From Channa striata (taxonomy: Eukaryota; Chordata; Actinopteri; Anabantiformes; Channidae), in the NCBI GenBank assembly GCA_033026295.1, contig CM065182.1:868001-932000 (forward strand): DNA of 64,000 nucleotides, written 5' to 3'. The notes beneath the pieces were generated by a model. It was not told the DNA's origin and did not search any database. It was given only the letters and a program-made list of their open reading frames with translations. Below, piece after piece: positions 45,901 through 58,599 of the stretch; positions within the stretch are counted from its first letter, which is position 1, and each line of letters starts with the position of its first letter. The translations under genes were made by a program, and so were the position numbers.

Positions 45901-48900
45901 GCTTGGCGATGGGGTTGACGTAGAACTGGGTAACTTCGGGGTTGTCGTCTACACGGCTGCTGGGGCCTGCCAGCTCCCTCAGCTCCTCCTCTTCTTGCAC
46001 AAGGCTGCTGACCAGAGAGCAAAAGAAGAGTATGTCCACATTATCATGGCATCCAGAATATTTCAGTTACAAGCAGGCAACAAAAATTCTTCTGACTTAA
46101 AATTAACTCCAAAGCAGAAATTAATTTATAACCTTGGTTACGGTTAAGTTGTTTCCCAGTATTATTTAATTTGATTATAATTAGAATCAATTATAAACAA
46201 AAGCTCAACTTTTTCTAAAAATGGGAATTATTGTGAGGACAATTATTACAAGTCAATTACTGGTTGAAGCATTAAGCGATAGAAACTCATGTCCAGATGC
46301 ATCAGTTTTTCTACTCAACAACATGGTCACGGTAAAAGCAACAAAAGAAGAGCCTTAAATGTGCAGGTGGAAACGTTCTCAACAGAACAGAAGGCTCAGA
46401 AACTATGTGTGGGTCTGTGCTGAGACCTGTGTCCATTTGGTGGATACTCTGATGGGGAGGCAAGGTCATCGGTCTCTTTGTTTATTGGACTGTTGTACTG
46501 ACTGTTGTTCAGGTTCTTCAGAACAAGCTTCTTGATGCTCTTTCTGTATACAAAACACACACGGAAGAGAAACTTTAAAGGGCGTTTGCACTGTGACACG
46601 TTGTCATAAGTCAGTTGTACATGATTTAACTATTTCATTTAGTTATTTGGCAGATGCTTTTCTCCAAAGCGATTTACAAGTGAGGTACAAGGCAGCAAAA
46701 ACTAAGGTGAAAACAAGAAAGCAAAGGGCTAGAAAAAGAAGTGTTTCCATTTCATAAGATGCAAGTACAAAAAAAACAAAAAAAAGACAATTAGATTTTT
46801 ATCATTTTTACGGTGAAGGTGCTGTAGCAGATTGTAATCTGTAATTCTCCTCTGTAGGTCTTGCAATAAGACCTGTAAAAATCCAAAACCCTTCCCGATA
46901 TTGTTACTATGGTGACACAGGCACTGCTGGATGACTGATACCTGGGAATGAAGGCTCCATTAGTGAGTGATGGCTCATCGTCGTCCAGCCCGTCAAAGAG
47001 CTGCGACTTGGAGGAGCCGGATGATGTCAGTGCTCTGGGTCGGACTCTGGTTGCAGGTCGGGGAGTTAGCTTGTAGTGGGTGGGTGTGGTCAGAGCCTTC
47101 TGGGCAGTGGGATTGGTCGGTTTGAGCCGCTATAAAAACACAAAGGAACAATTATAGCTTTGTTTTTTCAATAGTAAAAGCTTTAGATACATTTGAAACT
47201 TATTTATGTCATATCAAATACACAACTCCACCTTAAACAAGCATAAACTGGGGAAAAAAAGGAGCACAAGAGCAGGTGCCTCGGGGGGAAGAAAACACAT
47301 TTAAACAACATGCGAATTAACCCAGACCGTTTCTCCAGCTCTCACCTCCTCTTTCTTCTTGGGGTCTGAAAGTGGGTTTCGAAACAGGGGCGAGTCTCCA
47401 TATGGTGAATACGCCAGAACATTGAGCTGCTGCTGAAGCGCAGCCTGCTGGGCAGCTGCTGCATTTGGATCAGTGAGAGCTGAAGGAGAAGTAAGAAAAA
47501 ATAATTTTTAATTTTTAGTTAAACCCTTCTGTAACAAACATACACTTGTACACACCTGTAACAAATCACACTCCCTCTCCCATTGTCCCACACACCAAGT
47601 TAGTCGACTACAGACGCACGGGCTGGAGCCTGGCTCCACTGCCCCACATACGGTTTGGAGGTTGCATTAACATGAATGAACTGGTTTGTAAATCAAGAAC
47701 TTCTTCACAGCTCAGGGGCATTTTTAAATGGTGGAGGACATTTACTTCACAACAACTATTCCTGCCACCCATTCTTTTGTTTAGAAACAAATTAATCTTG
47801 ACGAAATTACTGTTATGTTGGAACTCATTATTGCTTATCAACTTCAGGGTTTGTTTTAGCCTATGCAACTTTCACTACAGTTAAACTTGTTTGACTCTTA
47901 AACTTCATTCATCCACTCTCAGTCGCTTCAGCTGCAAGGACACTTCTATTATGGTAGCAGGTAAAGAAAATAATCACAGCTTCTACAATTCAAAAACTGA
48001 GATGCCTGTTAAAATGACAGTATTAGTTGCTCAGCCCAGAATCTCAGTCAGTTGCTCTGTGGCTTCTTACCAACAGGCTGCTGTGGAGCTCCAAATCCTA
48101 GCGCGTTGTTTCCACTGTTGAATCCAGTAGTCCCAAACGTTCCCATTGTTCCCAGTGTGGTTCCCAGTTTGTTCTGGTTATTCCCAAACAGAGATGTCTG
48201 TCCTGTGCCCACTGCTGAACACATACAACTCAGTATTAAATAATCTTAAGGAAGTCATGGGTCACTTACAGAAAGTTTTAGCTGATTACCAGACTGACAA
48301 AAAAACTATTCTAATAATCTAGTAAAAAACAAGGAGAGTCAAAGAACATCACACCTCAAACGTGTATTTATCCTGATGTGAATTTTGGTTAAAGAGCTTG
48401 TAAACCAGAGTTTTTGATTGGTGGTGTTTTTTAGTAGTCATCAAGGAAAAACAATTTATTCACCCGCTCTTCACGTACTCTTCCATTATTTGTTAAATGC
48501 CCTACCCTTTTAAATGTTGGTATGCGTATGAACACTGGGACAAGTCATTTTGGGCTGACGTTTACATTATTTACTCCAATATGTAAACTGATTAGCCATT
48601 AATAAATATCTAAATACTGTGAGAAAATGCCAGTTACTTTCTACAGTTGAAGTTGATTTATCCTGGTTTACCTGTTCCAAAACTGGTTCCCAATCCGGTC
48701 CCCAGACCTCCAGTGGCTGGCTTGTTCCCAAACAGACCCCCTCCAGCAGGGTTTCCACCAAAACCTGCACCAAAGGAGAAACAAAAAGTGATTAACAACA
48801 ATTTAAAAGGTGTGTAATGTCTCAGATACAACAGTCATATAGAGCATTATATTAACGTTAACAGTTGGATAAAGTACATCTCAAGTCAATGCTTCACTGG

Positions 48901-51900
48901 TGGACTTACCAAATGTGGAGGTGTTGGTTCCCGTTCCTAGTGTTAGGGCAGGCTTGTTGCCAAACAGCACAGTGCCTGTGCCAAAGGAGGGAGCGCTGGT
49001 CGTGGTGGTGCCAAACCCGGACGTTTTATTCCCAAACAAACTCTGCTGTTAGCATTCAACAAACAGCACAATTAAAACACATTCACAGCAACTTTCCACT
49101 TCAGAGTTCAATAAATGTTTTCTTAATTTTAATTTCTACTGATTGGCTAAAAAAATTAATTAAGGATCATTTTCAATGAGTAAATCAAGTACAAATTAGT
49201 TACTGTCAACTGGGATTATAAATTTACTCCTAAAAATCTCTAGCAACATTTAAACCAGCACGGCTGTAGCTCAGTTAGTAAGGCTCCCCAAGGTCTTGTC
49301 CTCGGGCAAGACACTGAACCCCAAGTTGCTCCTGGTGGGTCAGATACCACCTTGCGTGGCAGCCGTCGCCATCAGCGTGTGACAACGAGTGAATGAAAAG
49401 CTACTGTGAAGTGCTTTAGATAGAAGCACTATCCTACTATAAGGGGACATTTACCATTTAAACCCCGCTAGGTTTGAAATTGACTTTAGTTTACATACAT
49501 CCCCCTCCGACAACTGGTAAGTTGTTAAAGATTAGAGTTTAAAAATTTAACAACACAGTGTTGAGAAAACATTAATGACTCCAGCAAAATTGAACCACTA
49601 CAGCACTTTTGTTTATTAAATCCAATTGAAACTTGACCATTTATCTGATGTGATGAATGAGAGCTCAGGCTATACTCAAGCATTTCAGGACTACCTGACA
49701 TCTGTGTTACCATGAGCAGCAGTCAACACATTACTAAAGATATACCGACATCTTCTCATATTGAGTGCCAACTGACTGGAACCATGCATTTGTCCTATTT
49801 CAAACCTTCCCTAGTTTGTTTTGTACCTGTGTGCCTACGTTTCCAAAACCGGTGTTGGTTTGCCCGAACAGCCCAGTGCCCGTCCCAAACCCAGTGGCAG
49901 TGCTGGTCTGAGCCGTGCCGAACAACCCGCCCGACTGAGTCGCGGTGTTCCCAAACAAACCCTAAAACATAGGACAGAACAAGTATGAAGCAACATCAGC
50001 TAAATTCTTTCAGAAATGTAAGCCAACAAAGTGGCACGGAGCATCGGAGAAAACCAAATGACTGTCACCATGCTGCTGGTGTTAGCCTGTCCCATTGTGT
50101 TGGTGTTGCCGAAGGTGAAGCCAGTGCTTTGTGCTGTGGTGGTCTGACCAAATGGCTTAAAGAGGCTGCTGGGTTGTTGCGGGTTCTGCTGACCGAACAG
50201 GCCACCTGTGGTAGTACCAAAACCACCTGTAGCTGATACAGAAAGGAAACAGACAGCAGGTTGCTGACAAGCGTTCATCAACAGGTCAAACATTCTGGGT
50301 GAAATTAAGATGCCCATGCTGCTCAAAACAGCTGAGCTGACACCAGACTACATATGCACATAACCTGTTTCTGTTGTTCTTCCCACTTACTAGCTCCAAA
50401 CGTGGTCTTGTTCTGTCCAAAGGAGAAGTTGGTGTTGGGGGCAGAAGAGCCAAAGAGGCCAGTAGCGGCGCTGGATGTTGGTGTGGCTGAACCGAACAAG
50501 CCACCTGTCCCTGCAGCCATTGGGTTGGCTGGGCCTTTTCTGCCTGCCTGGTAGTCCTCAAGCCTCAACTCCTGCAGCAAAACACGAGAGAGAAAAGGAA
50601 AAATTCAGAGAAACAAAAATATTAGTTTAACCTAAGAACAAACACACACAAAAATTAACCTTCTGTATATTTTGGACCCTGCATTTATGCTTTCGCTTTT
50701 TTTGCAACTGTGCCGAAAGTTCAGACACCTTGTGATTAACTGTATTCATTTGTAGACTTTTACAATTTCACACCGTTCAGATTAAAAAGAGAAATAAACT
50801 CCACCTCTGCTGAAATCTCAACATGCATACACAGCCTTTACTCCCTTGACTTGAGGTTTGTTTTCCTCTGAAACCTTTATCACAGTTTGATCTATGCAGT
50901 TTCAACACCACCATACAAATTAAATGTTGATACTATTCTAGCCCATTTTATTATTACTGAGCATGTGTAGATTCTTTATTCCTCAAGAAGAAGCGAATGC
51001 AACCAAAGCCAAAATATGAAATATAAACAAAGATGGAAACAGACAGGGCAGACCGGGACATCGGAATCCATAACAGAAGCAGCTCACCTCAGCACAAAAA
51101 CTTACCTCCAGGGATTTGTTCTCATACTCCTTCATGGCTGTGATACACTGGTGTTTGGTGTTGATGCTTGTTGTCACGCCAGCTTTTACCATTGTATCAC
51201 TTCCTGTTGGAGGCTGGGGGGGAGAAATTAGTTTTTACAGATTTTCTCATAACTATGCTAACTGTGATGACAAAGAAAAGCATTACATCATAAAATGTAT
51301 GAGGATGTAACTATCAAATATTTGTGAGTTTCAAACTCATTGAAATGTATGTAAACCTTTTAGTGCAAAAACATTCGGAACATACTCAAGAAATTAACAC
51401 GTCCACAGGTGGGACACAGGTCGTGTCCCGTGTCCCCTTTTGTTAACAAAGATGTTCTTACATTGAATTTTACGGTTGTTCCTGGTTGCTGAGTGGCAGA
51501 GAACCCTGAACCTCCAAACAAGGAGTTTGTTCCACCAAATGGGTTGGAGGTGGTGTTGGTGGACCCAAACAGCCCACCACTGCTGGTGCTCGTCCCAAAA
51601 CCTAAAGCACACAACAGGAGTCAGACATTTTCATAAGATCCAGACATTTCATTAGTCAAACTAATCAAACTCACAGTTTTAAACAGGAGCAAAGAATCAT
51701 TCATTTCCATATTGTTTGACTAAATGTTAGATTTAGAACATTTATGATAATTCTGCTTTTTGTGCAGATTCGTACGGCTTAAATGTAACACATTTTTTAT
51801 ATTACGTGAAAATTTAACAATTACACAGTATTAAAACCTAAACGTTTATACTTTGCATTCTGTTTTTGAGTTCCCCAGATGGACAAATATAAACTAGGAA

Positions 51901-52313
51901 TTCTCTATTTCATTTCCGTTGAGAAAATTGTGAGAAACTGTACAACAGACAAGAGAGGTATGGAGGGTTCTCACTTCCAAAGGTCGTAGGTTTGTTGGCA
52001 CCAAAAGCATTGTTCTGCTGAGAGAAGAGTCCACCACTGGTTCCTGTGCCAGTGTTGCCAAATAAGCTGGTGGAAGTGCCACTCGCTGTACCAAAACCAA
52101 AGCCAGTGCTGGTGGAGGAAGTTGCCGGTTGGCTGAATGAACTGGAGCCAAACAAACCACCTGAAGAAAAGTAAAAACTATTTAATTTAACCTATTAATT
52201 TTTTTTGTATACAATTACTTTGAATAACACATTCAAGCAACAAGGCAAATCAATCTATTTTACCTAAGACCGATATAGAAGAAATTAAGAAAAGATTCAA
52301 AAGCACAGAAGGC

Positions 52314-52345
<32 letters not shown>

Positions 52346-53155
52346 CGTGAAGTATACAAATAATTTATTTTTTTAGTTCTAACTTTGAAGACAGTAAGCA
52401 GATCTGACCCACTCCATTTATGATTACAGATTGTTCTGAACGTAGCCATAGATAAAAACAAAGTATAAATATAAATATTACTACACTAAAGTGGTATTCT
52501 GGCTGCTCTAATCAATAAAAAAAGAACTGCTTTTTAGAGCATTTGTTAACGTCTGGGCTGGTAAATGCCGTCTCCCCAGAAAGAAATGGTCCACAAGTGC
52601 CAGACTGAAACACAAAACAAAATAATGGGTCTGACAAACCAGGTTTATTCTGTGTGGAACCAAACAATCCTCCAGTGTTGGTGGTTGCCCCAAACGCAGA
52701 TGTCCCAAAGCCTCCCGTTGCCCCAAAGCCTGTGTCTGCAGATACAGTGACACGACGAAAGGTCACGCAGAACGATGCGTCAAATCACCTTATAAAACTT
52801 CAGAAACTTTAAAAAGCCAAACTAGACGCTCAGGATAAAAAATAAATAGCACTTTGAAAAGAATGCAATGCTGTTTGACTTAAACAATATTTTAATATAA
52901 CCACATACTTAAAGTATTTATATAAATGGCAGGAACAATTTCAGACAGTTGTACAGATTTAACCGCAATAAATGTATTAACAAATCAAACACACAAAAAA
53001 ATAGGGGACTTTGTTCTACATTTGTTTTTAAGAAGCAACAACTGCTGGTTTGAATCCCAAACTTTGAACAACTTACTCTGCTGTCCAAAGGTCGATGAGG
53101 TGCCAAAGCCTCCCGTCCCTCCACCGAAGGGAGTACCAAATGACTTGTTGAACAT
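42925..53155 (-). CDS. nup98: NUP98 gene, Nup98 part (20 exons; FG repeats, GLEBS, autoproteolytic domain)
   Basis: Exons in transcript order: 53077-53155 (ATG 53155), 52640-52735, 51975-52160, 51462-51601, 51106-51213, 50391-50571, 50069-50226, 49827-49961, 48910-49042, 48672-48764, 48071-48211, 47346-47479, 46942-47129, 46427-46543, 45815-46007, 45429-45525, 44073-44186, 43711-43849, 43423-43600, 42979-43143. They total 2,775 nt, exactly 925 codons, before joining Nup96 at 41657. The N-terminal half is dense in GLFG/FG repeats, which form the pore permeability barrier. The exon at 51106-51213 plus its neighbours encodes the GLEBS motif that binds Rae1 (VKAGVTTSINTKHQCITAMK). The autoproteolytic domain runs from GYYTIPSMEDLAE to HFSKYGLQDSDED, and cleavage is expected between Phe874 and Ser875. 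Reading through the donor at 42978 gives a stop at 42925 and a Nup98-only isoform. Confidence 0.95.
44008..44030 (+). repeat. Poly(A) tract in a NUP98 intron
   Basis: A run of about 22 A lies between the exons at 43711-43849 and 44073-44186. On the transcript strand this is a poly(T) run about 40 nt after the 44073 donor, so it is not part of an acceptor. A similar run is at 52320-52345. Confidence 0.85.
44694..44830 (+). mobile_element. LINE 3'-end fragment in a NUP98 intron
   Basis: The phrase ATTGCACATACTCATTGCAC continues through CTAGCCTGTAT and later AGTTAACAACACCCTGTATAG. These match the reverse complement of the LINE at 24540-24690. Sense orientation is plus, antisense to NUP98. Confidence 0.75.
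44830..45420. other. NUP98 intron, remainder
   Basis: AT-rich, no exon or clear element seen beyond the LINE fragment to its left. Confidence 0.4.
46635..46710. mobile_element. Common teleost repeat fragment in a NUP98 intron
   Basis: TTGGCAGATGCTTTTCTCCAAAGCGATTTACAA with AGGTACAAGGCA is a phrase found widely in fish genomes. Only a short piece remains, so no family is assigned. Confidence 0.45.
49256..49460 (+). mobile_element. tRNA-headed SINE in a NUP98 intron
   Basis: It begins with a tRNA-like A box (GGCTGTAGCTCAGTTAGTAA). It continues with TCCTCGGGCAAGACACTGAACCCCAAGTTGCTCC and ends with GAAGTGCTTTAGATAG..AAGG..ACATTTACCATTTA, the standard order of a widespread percomorph SINE-like repeat. 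The B box region is partly deleted, so it is not a functional tRNA gene. Confidence 0.7.
52320..52345 (+). repeat. Poly(A) tract in a NUP98 intron
   Basis: A run of about 26 A with no element attached that I can define. Confidence 0.85.
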
Positions 53156-53984
53156 CTTGTGCTGCTAGCAGAACAGCATAAGCCCTCTGTGGGTAGACAG
53201 ACAATAAAGTGTGTTTTATTCACTTTTTAAACAGCTGTGTTCCTGCTATAACAGCTTCCCTGCTCTGACTATACTCTGTAGAAACATGTGATCCCAGGAT
53301 CAAAATACCAATTGAAATAAAGTGACACATGTTTTGATTTTAAAGGTTACTGGAAAAACATCAAATTAAAACGGAAGCATTCCAGTACAATAACAGTCAA
53401 GCTGACTCAAGTTAAAGTCACTTGCCCAAATACTTTAAGCCAAATGTTGAGTGAATGAGCAGCTGAATATGAGAACGACGTTTTTCAAAACTGTCAGCAG
53501 CAGAAAACAACATTGGCAGACCCTCGGCCCACGTGCAGCTCACGGGGCGGTGGCAGCAGTTACGTTAGTTATTGTAAAATATGATATTACCGTCGGTCTC
53601 AGCCAGTCGAACCGTGTTTGAACCGGTTAAGAACCAGGTATGCCCAGAACTGAGTCAGAGCCAGATGAGACCAGTTCCAAACCGAAAACCAACACAGCGA
53701 CATGCCAGCCGCAAAATATCCGCTTTAGTTTTAATATTTGCTACGTTAATTCACAACACATCTTAACTAACCAAGATATTAAAAAAGCCAAATTGTACCT
53801 GCTCAAAGGAAATGACACATTTAAAGTTCACGTGAACGCTCCCTTCTATCTGGACATTCACCGTGTTTGAACGTGCGTCAAGCTAACGTTAGCAGGCTAA
53901 GCTAGCACTCCCGCTAACCGCTGCTACGTAAACGTTAGCAAAACAACAGCAACACTGACTAATAGTTATTACTTTTAGAAATAC

Positions 53985-54290
53985 CTTCAACAACGCTTAT
54001 ACAGATGCTCAGCTTCTCTCCTGCTCGTCCTCCCACAGAAATGTAGCGATGGAGTCCAAAATATTGAGCGAAAAAAGTGCTTCACCCTCAGAGCCGAGCA
54101 GCTTTGTGTCGACGAGGAGGGAAAACTGTCGACCAACCAACGTCCTCACGCATTTTCATACGTCACGACGACGACACACGCTGCAAGTTCTTCTTCTGTA
54201 GTTTCATTTGCGGTTGGCGGCCAGCTTATACGCGCATTACTGCCTCCTACGGATGTTTGCGTGATCAGGAATTCAGATGACGTCAACGGG
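53985..54290 (-). promoter_or_regulatory. nup98: NUP98 first untranslated exon and promoter region
   Basis: On the minus strand a donor (GTTGAAG|GTATTT) ends a probable untranslated exon at 53985. Upstream (about 54050-54290) the sequence becomes CpG-richer, with a CRE-like TACGTCAC near 54159, as expected for a housekeeping promoter. The start site itself cannot be read. The AACGTTAGC-rich stretch at 53880-53945 falls in the first intron. Confidence 0.5.
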
Positions 54291-55240
54291 GGGGGCGCTC
54301 TAGAAAAGCAGATTGACCATGATTCCATACACACATGTTTCATGTAGTGAAAGTCACAGGGAAGTTTAATGGTTTTTATGTACAACACAAACTTAAAACA
54401 AACACGTTCAGAATTAGAGAAGGCGTTCTGTAACTGTTTCATTAAAACTCTAAATCGTTTCCTCAGTGATCTTCCTATGACATACTAAAATGCGCAGCTT
54501 CCACTCTGGGGACATTTTCTTGTGTGAGTAGCACGTGTTTAACTGTTTCCGGGTGATTTCAGTGTGGACCCAGCCCGCCGTGTGCTTGCCGTTTCTGCAG
54601 AGTATGTGGCCTCATTACTTCTATCAGTTCCTGGCCTGTGTTCATGGTTCTATACATTGTAAAAATGTTGTAAAAATGTCCTGTGGCATAGATTTCCCAT
54701 TAATCTTGCTAGACATTATGCACAGGTTTCTTGATAATAATTTGATCTCAGACTTACTTACACAAAGTCTAGATTTATTGGCTGTGATTTTAATGATTAT
54801 TTGGCCAATATATCTGCCTCTTCATTACCTTCAGTCCCTACATGTATGCAGTCTAACCATCAGGTGAAATCACTACAAGGATCATAATCCTGTCTGGATG
54901 ATGACTTCTCAAGACTTTACACAAGCCCTGACAGACTATATATGAAGCTATAATATGAATGTCTTCCACCCAGTGTAATGCTGAAACATTGTTATTCCTT
55001 CAACTGAGTAAAGTGACAGATTCTCTGTCGTTCTCCTTTTAACAGCAAATTTACACTATGAAAAAAAAACAGTTTTTTTGTGGGGGGTTTTCTAAATACC
55101 AAGCGGGCACCTGTTAATACTTGGCTTTAATTTTATGCTGCATGTCCATGAATAATTTTCAAGGCAAAACAACCAAGTCTCAGTCTTTCAGGCTTCCTTC
55201 CATAGCATGTCAAACGTTTTTCCCACATCAAAAATTATTA
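54290..55240. other. Intergenic stretch between NUP98 and the receptor genes
   Basis: No family is recognisable. An open frame at 54535-54867 (+, 110 codons) is hydrophobic by composition but has no homology I can name. Confidence 0.4.
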
Positions 55241-55254
55241 TTAGGTTCTGATTC

Positions 55255-55405
55255 TGAACACACAATGTTGCTTCTCACTCAACCATTCACACACCAGTGG
55301 TAGTGACTGCCATGAAAGCCACTGCAGATAGCATGGTGGGACCAGGGATTGAACCACTGACCCTGTGGCTCATGGACAACCGCCTTACCAACTAAAGCCC
55401 TATGT
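55255..55405 (-). mobile_element. SINE-like fragment, reverse orientation
   Basis: CAACCATTCACACACCAGTG, GGGACCAGGGATTGAACCACTGACC and CAACCGCCTTACCAACTAAAGCCC match, in reverse, the tRNA-like head and body of the SINE type at 49256. Confidence 0.65.
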
Positions 55406-55562
55406 ATTTTGTGTATTTTTTTAACACATACCTTCTGGATTTTTAGTTTAATTAGACTAATTTTAGCAGGTTTCTAAAAGTATTATTTAAGAAAAGTTGA
55501 GGACGTCATCTTTAGTTACATTTGTAAATGTCTTACTTTGTTTCTCCCCCCGTTGTTGGATA

Positions 55563-55800
55563 CACTAACTTAAAGTACATGGTCTGTACTTATATAGCAC
55601 TTTACTACATTATCACTATCCAAGACCCTTTGTACCGTTTCTTATTCACACATTCACACAGATGAGGGAGCTGCTAAGCAACTAACCTGGATTCAGTGTC
55701 TCGCTCAAAGCTACTTTGACAAGTGACGAAAGGAACCCGGAACGAAACCACCAACCCACTAACTGGACTACTCTACCTCCTGAGCCACAGTCGCCCTTGT
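55563..55800 (-). mobile_element. Second SINE-like copy, reverse orientation
   Basis: It starts with TACATGGTCTGTACTTATATAGCACTTTA, the inverted tail, and ends in GAACCCGGAACGAAACCACC...CTCCTGAGCCACAGTCGCCC, the inverted tRNA-like head. It lies just 3' of the first receptor gene. Confidence 0.7.
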
Positions 55801-55869
55801 GATGAAGGTCAGCCAGAGGACAGTAGGAGTTTCACCAACAAATCGAGACGTTAATTCAGTCCACGTATC

Positions 55870-56829
55870 TTAGAGTGAGGTCTCAGCCTTTGCTGCGACG
55901 GCAGAGATTTTCAGTCGACAGCACAGGTGGTACACAAGAATGGACCTGATGGTCTGATCTCTGAGCCCATAGATGAGGGCGCTCAGACACCTGGGGAGCA
56001 TAATAAGAAAGACATATAAAACACACTGGATGCGGACAAGTACTGTCCTGGTAAAAACCTTTGAAATGGCAACAAGGACTGCGTTATGTACAGTTGAGGA
56101 GAGGCTGAGGCCCAGCTGCATCACGTGCAGCAGCAGGGTGTTACGAGCCTTACGGGCTGAAGCTTTGTTTGTAGAGGCTGACCTGGCTGCGACGGTCACA
56201 CCAATATGGGAGAAGATGACTGCTACTCCAGCTGATAGAAACACAAACGCAGTATAGGCTTTGTCATAATCACTAGACACTGGCCCAAGAAACATTCCAA
56301 GTGTACTACACAAGTCCTTCATTTGCAGACTCGGCAGGTTTGCTAATTGATATTCTAAAAACAGAACAACTCGAATGAGGACATTAAAGGAACAAAAAGC
56401 CCAAACTACAACGATGGCCAACTGCGTGTTTCTCATGGTGATGATGGATGGGTGCCTCAGTGGGTAGCACACAGCCACAAATCTCTCCAGAGACATGGCA
56501 ACCAGAGTCAGAGGGGAGATTTCATTAGTGAGATTAGCGAGCATGACCAGCACACCACACACAGGATACGTCAGCATTATCCTACACGAGGCCAGTAAGT
56601 ACAGTAACTGGCTCACTGCCATCTGCACAGTGTCTGCAAAGAGAAGGTTAAACAGAAGAATGTAACGGGACGTCTCACGCAACACCAGTTTGTTCCTCAA
56701 GGCAAACAGCATGGTGCCATTAATGAAGATGAATATACAGCATGGTGCTGTAGTCAGAGAGGAAAGAGTTATTCTTTCCAGTAACCCCGGTGCAGTTAGG
56801 TTGTCCAGAGACTGAGCAGCATGGGACAT
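55870..56829 (-). CDS. Olfactory receptor, or131-2-like (319 aa)
   Basis: A single uninterrupted exon encodes a seven-helix rhodopsin-type receptor. I chose the Met at 56829, which aligns with the start of the neighbouring gene, over an upstream in-frame Met at 56886 that would add 19 residues. An N-terminal glycosylation site (NLT) precedes TM1. TM1 ends in FALRNKLVLRETSRYIL. The conserved post-TM3 motif is VAMSLERFVAVCYPLRHP, the equivalent of DRY. TM7 holds PRCLSALIYGLRDQTIRSIL. These are hallmarks of the teleost odorant receptor 131-2 group, expressed in olfactory neurons; ligand unknown. It is intact, with no stop or frameshift, and is a tandem paralogue of the gene at 58600. Confidence 0.88.
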   Translation of the reverse strand: MSHAAQSLDNLTAPGLLERITLSSLTTAPCCIFIFINGTMLFALRNKLVLRETSRYILLFNLLFADTVQMAVSQLLYLLASCRIMLTYPVCGVLVMLANLTNEISPLTLVAMSLERFVAVCYPLRHPSIITMRNTQLAIVVVWAFCSFNVLIRVVLFLEYQLANLPSLQMKDLCSTLGMFLGPVSSDYDKAYTAFVFLSAGVAVIFSHIGVTVAARSASTNKASARKARNTLLLHVMQLGLSLSSTVHNAVLVAISKVFTRTVLVRIQCVLYVFLIMLPRCLSALIYGLRDQTIRSILVYHLCCRLKISAVAAKAETSL

Positions 56830-56889
56830 CTCACAAACATTCAGCACCTGAGATATTAACCAACTGAAGCTGTAGCACAAAAGCACAAT

Positions 56890-58590
56890 AAATCACAGCC
56901 TGTTTGTTTTCTGTGGACATTAAAACGCATGTATGCTGTTGTCCCACGACTCTCCCACGGCAGATGGTTAGCTATTCTGCAGAGCTTGCCTCCCCTCACA
57001 TACTATTTATAAGCTATATCCTTCACTGAGTTCACGTGACATAATGGCATATCAGTTTGGACCCAGAGGCAGACTTTAACATCAAGGAAGAGCAGGCAAG
57101 AGAGAGCCAATTAGAAACCTGGTCTGAAAGAAATCTACCTTGACAAATCAGGTTTCCCTAATCCCCTTTACCGCCGATTTCATTTATACATGTAAGCTAT
57201 ATTTAATAAATATCAAAACTCAATTAGGTTTCTTAATAATTATTAACAAAACGTTTTTCTTCTACACCCCCCACCTTCGTTGTTTTTTGTAAATAAAAAC
57301 AAATTTTGACTTTGATGCCTCACCTATAAAATATTCAAGAAGCACTAATTTAGATGATTATAAAATGAGCAGGTTAATTGGAAACAGCTATAATCTTTGT
57401 AAAGATCTTTCATAGTTCAGCACTTTATGCCAAAATTCAAATAATTAGAACGTGACCCAAAAGTTATTAAGATTGAATGTTTTCTGCATTGAGGGCAATT
57501 TAAGGGCCCCACATTCAAAAGTGACGAAGCTCCTCAATTTTAAGGTTAAGGTGACAATTCTCAAATGAGGAAAACAGGGTAGAGGATTTTAGTGAGGATT
57601 TGAGGGGGGAAAGAGTGGAACCTTAAGAAAGCACAAACAATAAAACAAATAAATCATCTAATAACATTTATTTTGTGAGAGTAATCCTTACTAAGCCTAA
57701 ACAAAATTTAAGAATTTCTTTAGTAGCTTATTTAAGTTTATTTTCAAGTTAAAAAGAATGAGTCTAAATAAATCTTCACTAAAGCAAAATAAGTTACATA
57801 AAAGATGTCATAAAGCTAAGCACACACTTATATGTTCTGCAAGAGAAAATGTGGAATATTAATAATCAACTATTTTTTTTCCCATGTGATTTTAAAAATT
57901 ACTTTGCAAATGTAGGACTTTTTTTTCTCTAGTAAAATCACTTTAGGCAGTTCTTTATATTTATGAAAACAACCTCCACAGCCCAGTTCGATTGATTACA
58001 ACTAGATTTAGGGATTGTAAAAAATCTAAAACACGCAGGACAGTGAGTCAAATTGGCATTAGCTTTATTAGTTATTTGTTTTATTTGGTTATTATAGTTA
58101 AACGTAAAGGGGGTGAATGGGGTGTTGGAGGCAATGAACATGGGAAAATTGGTTTTACTTTTGTACAATCAACAATCAGGTGCCATATTAAGCCTGAAAG
58201 ACGTTTTACTTGGAGGAACCTACTCAGTGTCGTGGGCAAAAATTGGTCCTCCATTTGTGCAAAAATGTATAAAACCTTTGTCTGAAGATACGAAAAAGCT
58301 TCAACTGTCCAAATGTGTCACAATAATTGTACACGTATATTGTCCCAGTTTGCAGCATTTAGTTTGCTTTTTTTTGGTTACTTCTCTTTCATTGCAACCC
58401 AAAAGGGAGACACAGTTACAGGAAACAAAGTGACTGAATTTTGGACTAGAAGCACTTAAAACTGTGGAAGATAGATTGATTTATTAGACCCCGACTGTTC
58501 AGACCTTGTCTTAGCGTATGATACACATTTGAATATTTTTCTGCAGTAAACAAGGAATGAGAATTTTGTATCCCATCTCTTCCACTGAAA
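56890..58590. other. Spacer between the two receptor genes
   Basis: AT-rich. Short open frames near 57938-58433 have no recognisable domain. I see no control element I could defend. Confidence 0.4.
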
Positions 58591-58599
58591 AGTTCCCAT

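Noticed and set aside
49256..49330. Possible tRNA gene (A box GGCTGTAGCTCAGTTAGTAA)
   Set aside because: The B box and cloverleaf are not intact and the rest of a SINE follows directly.
56830..56886. Upstream Met for the first olfactory receptor
   Set aside because: It would place 19 extra, partly hydrophobic residues before the glycosylated N-terminus. The neighbour starts at the internal Met position.
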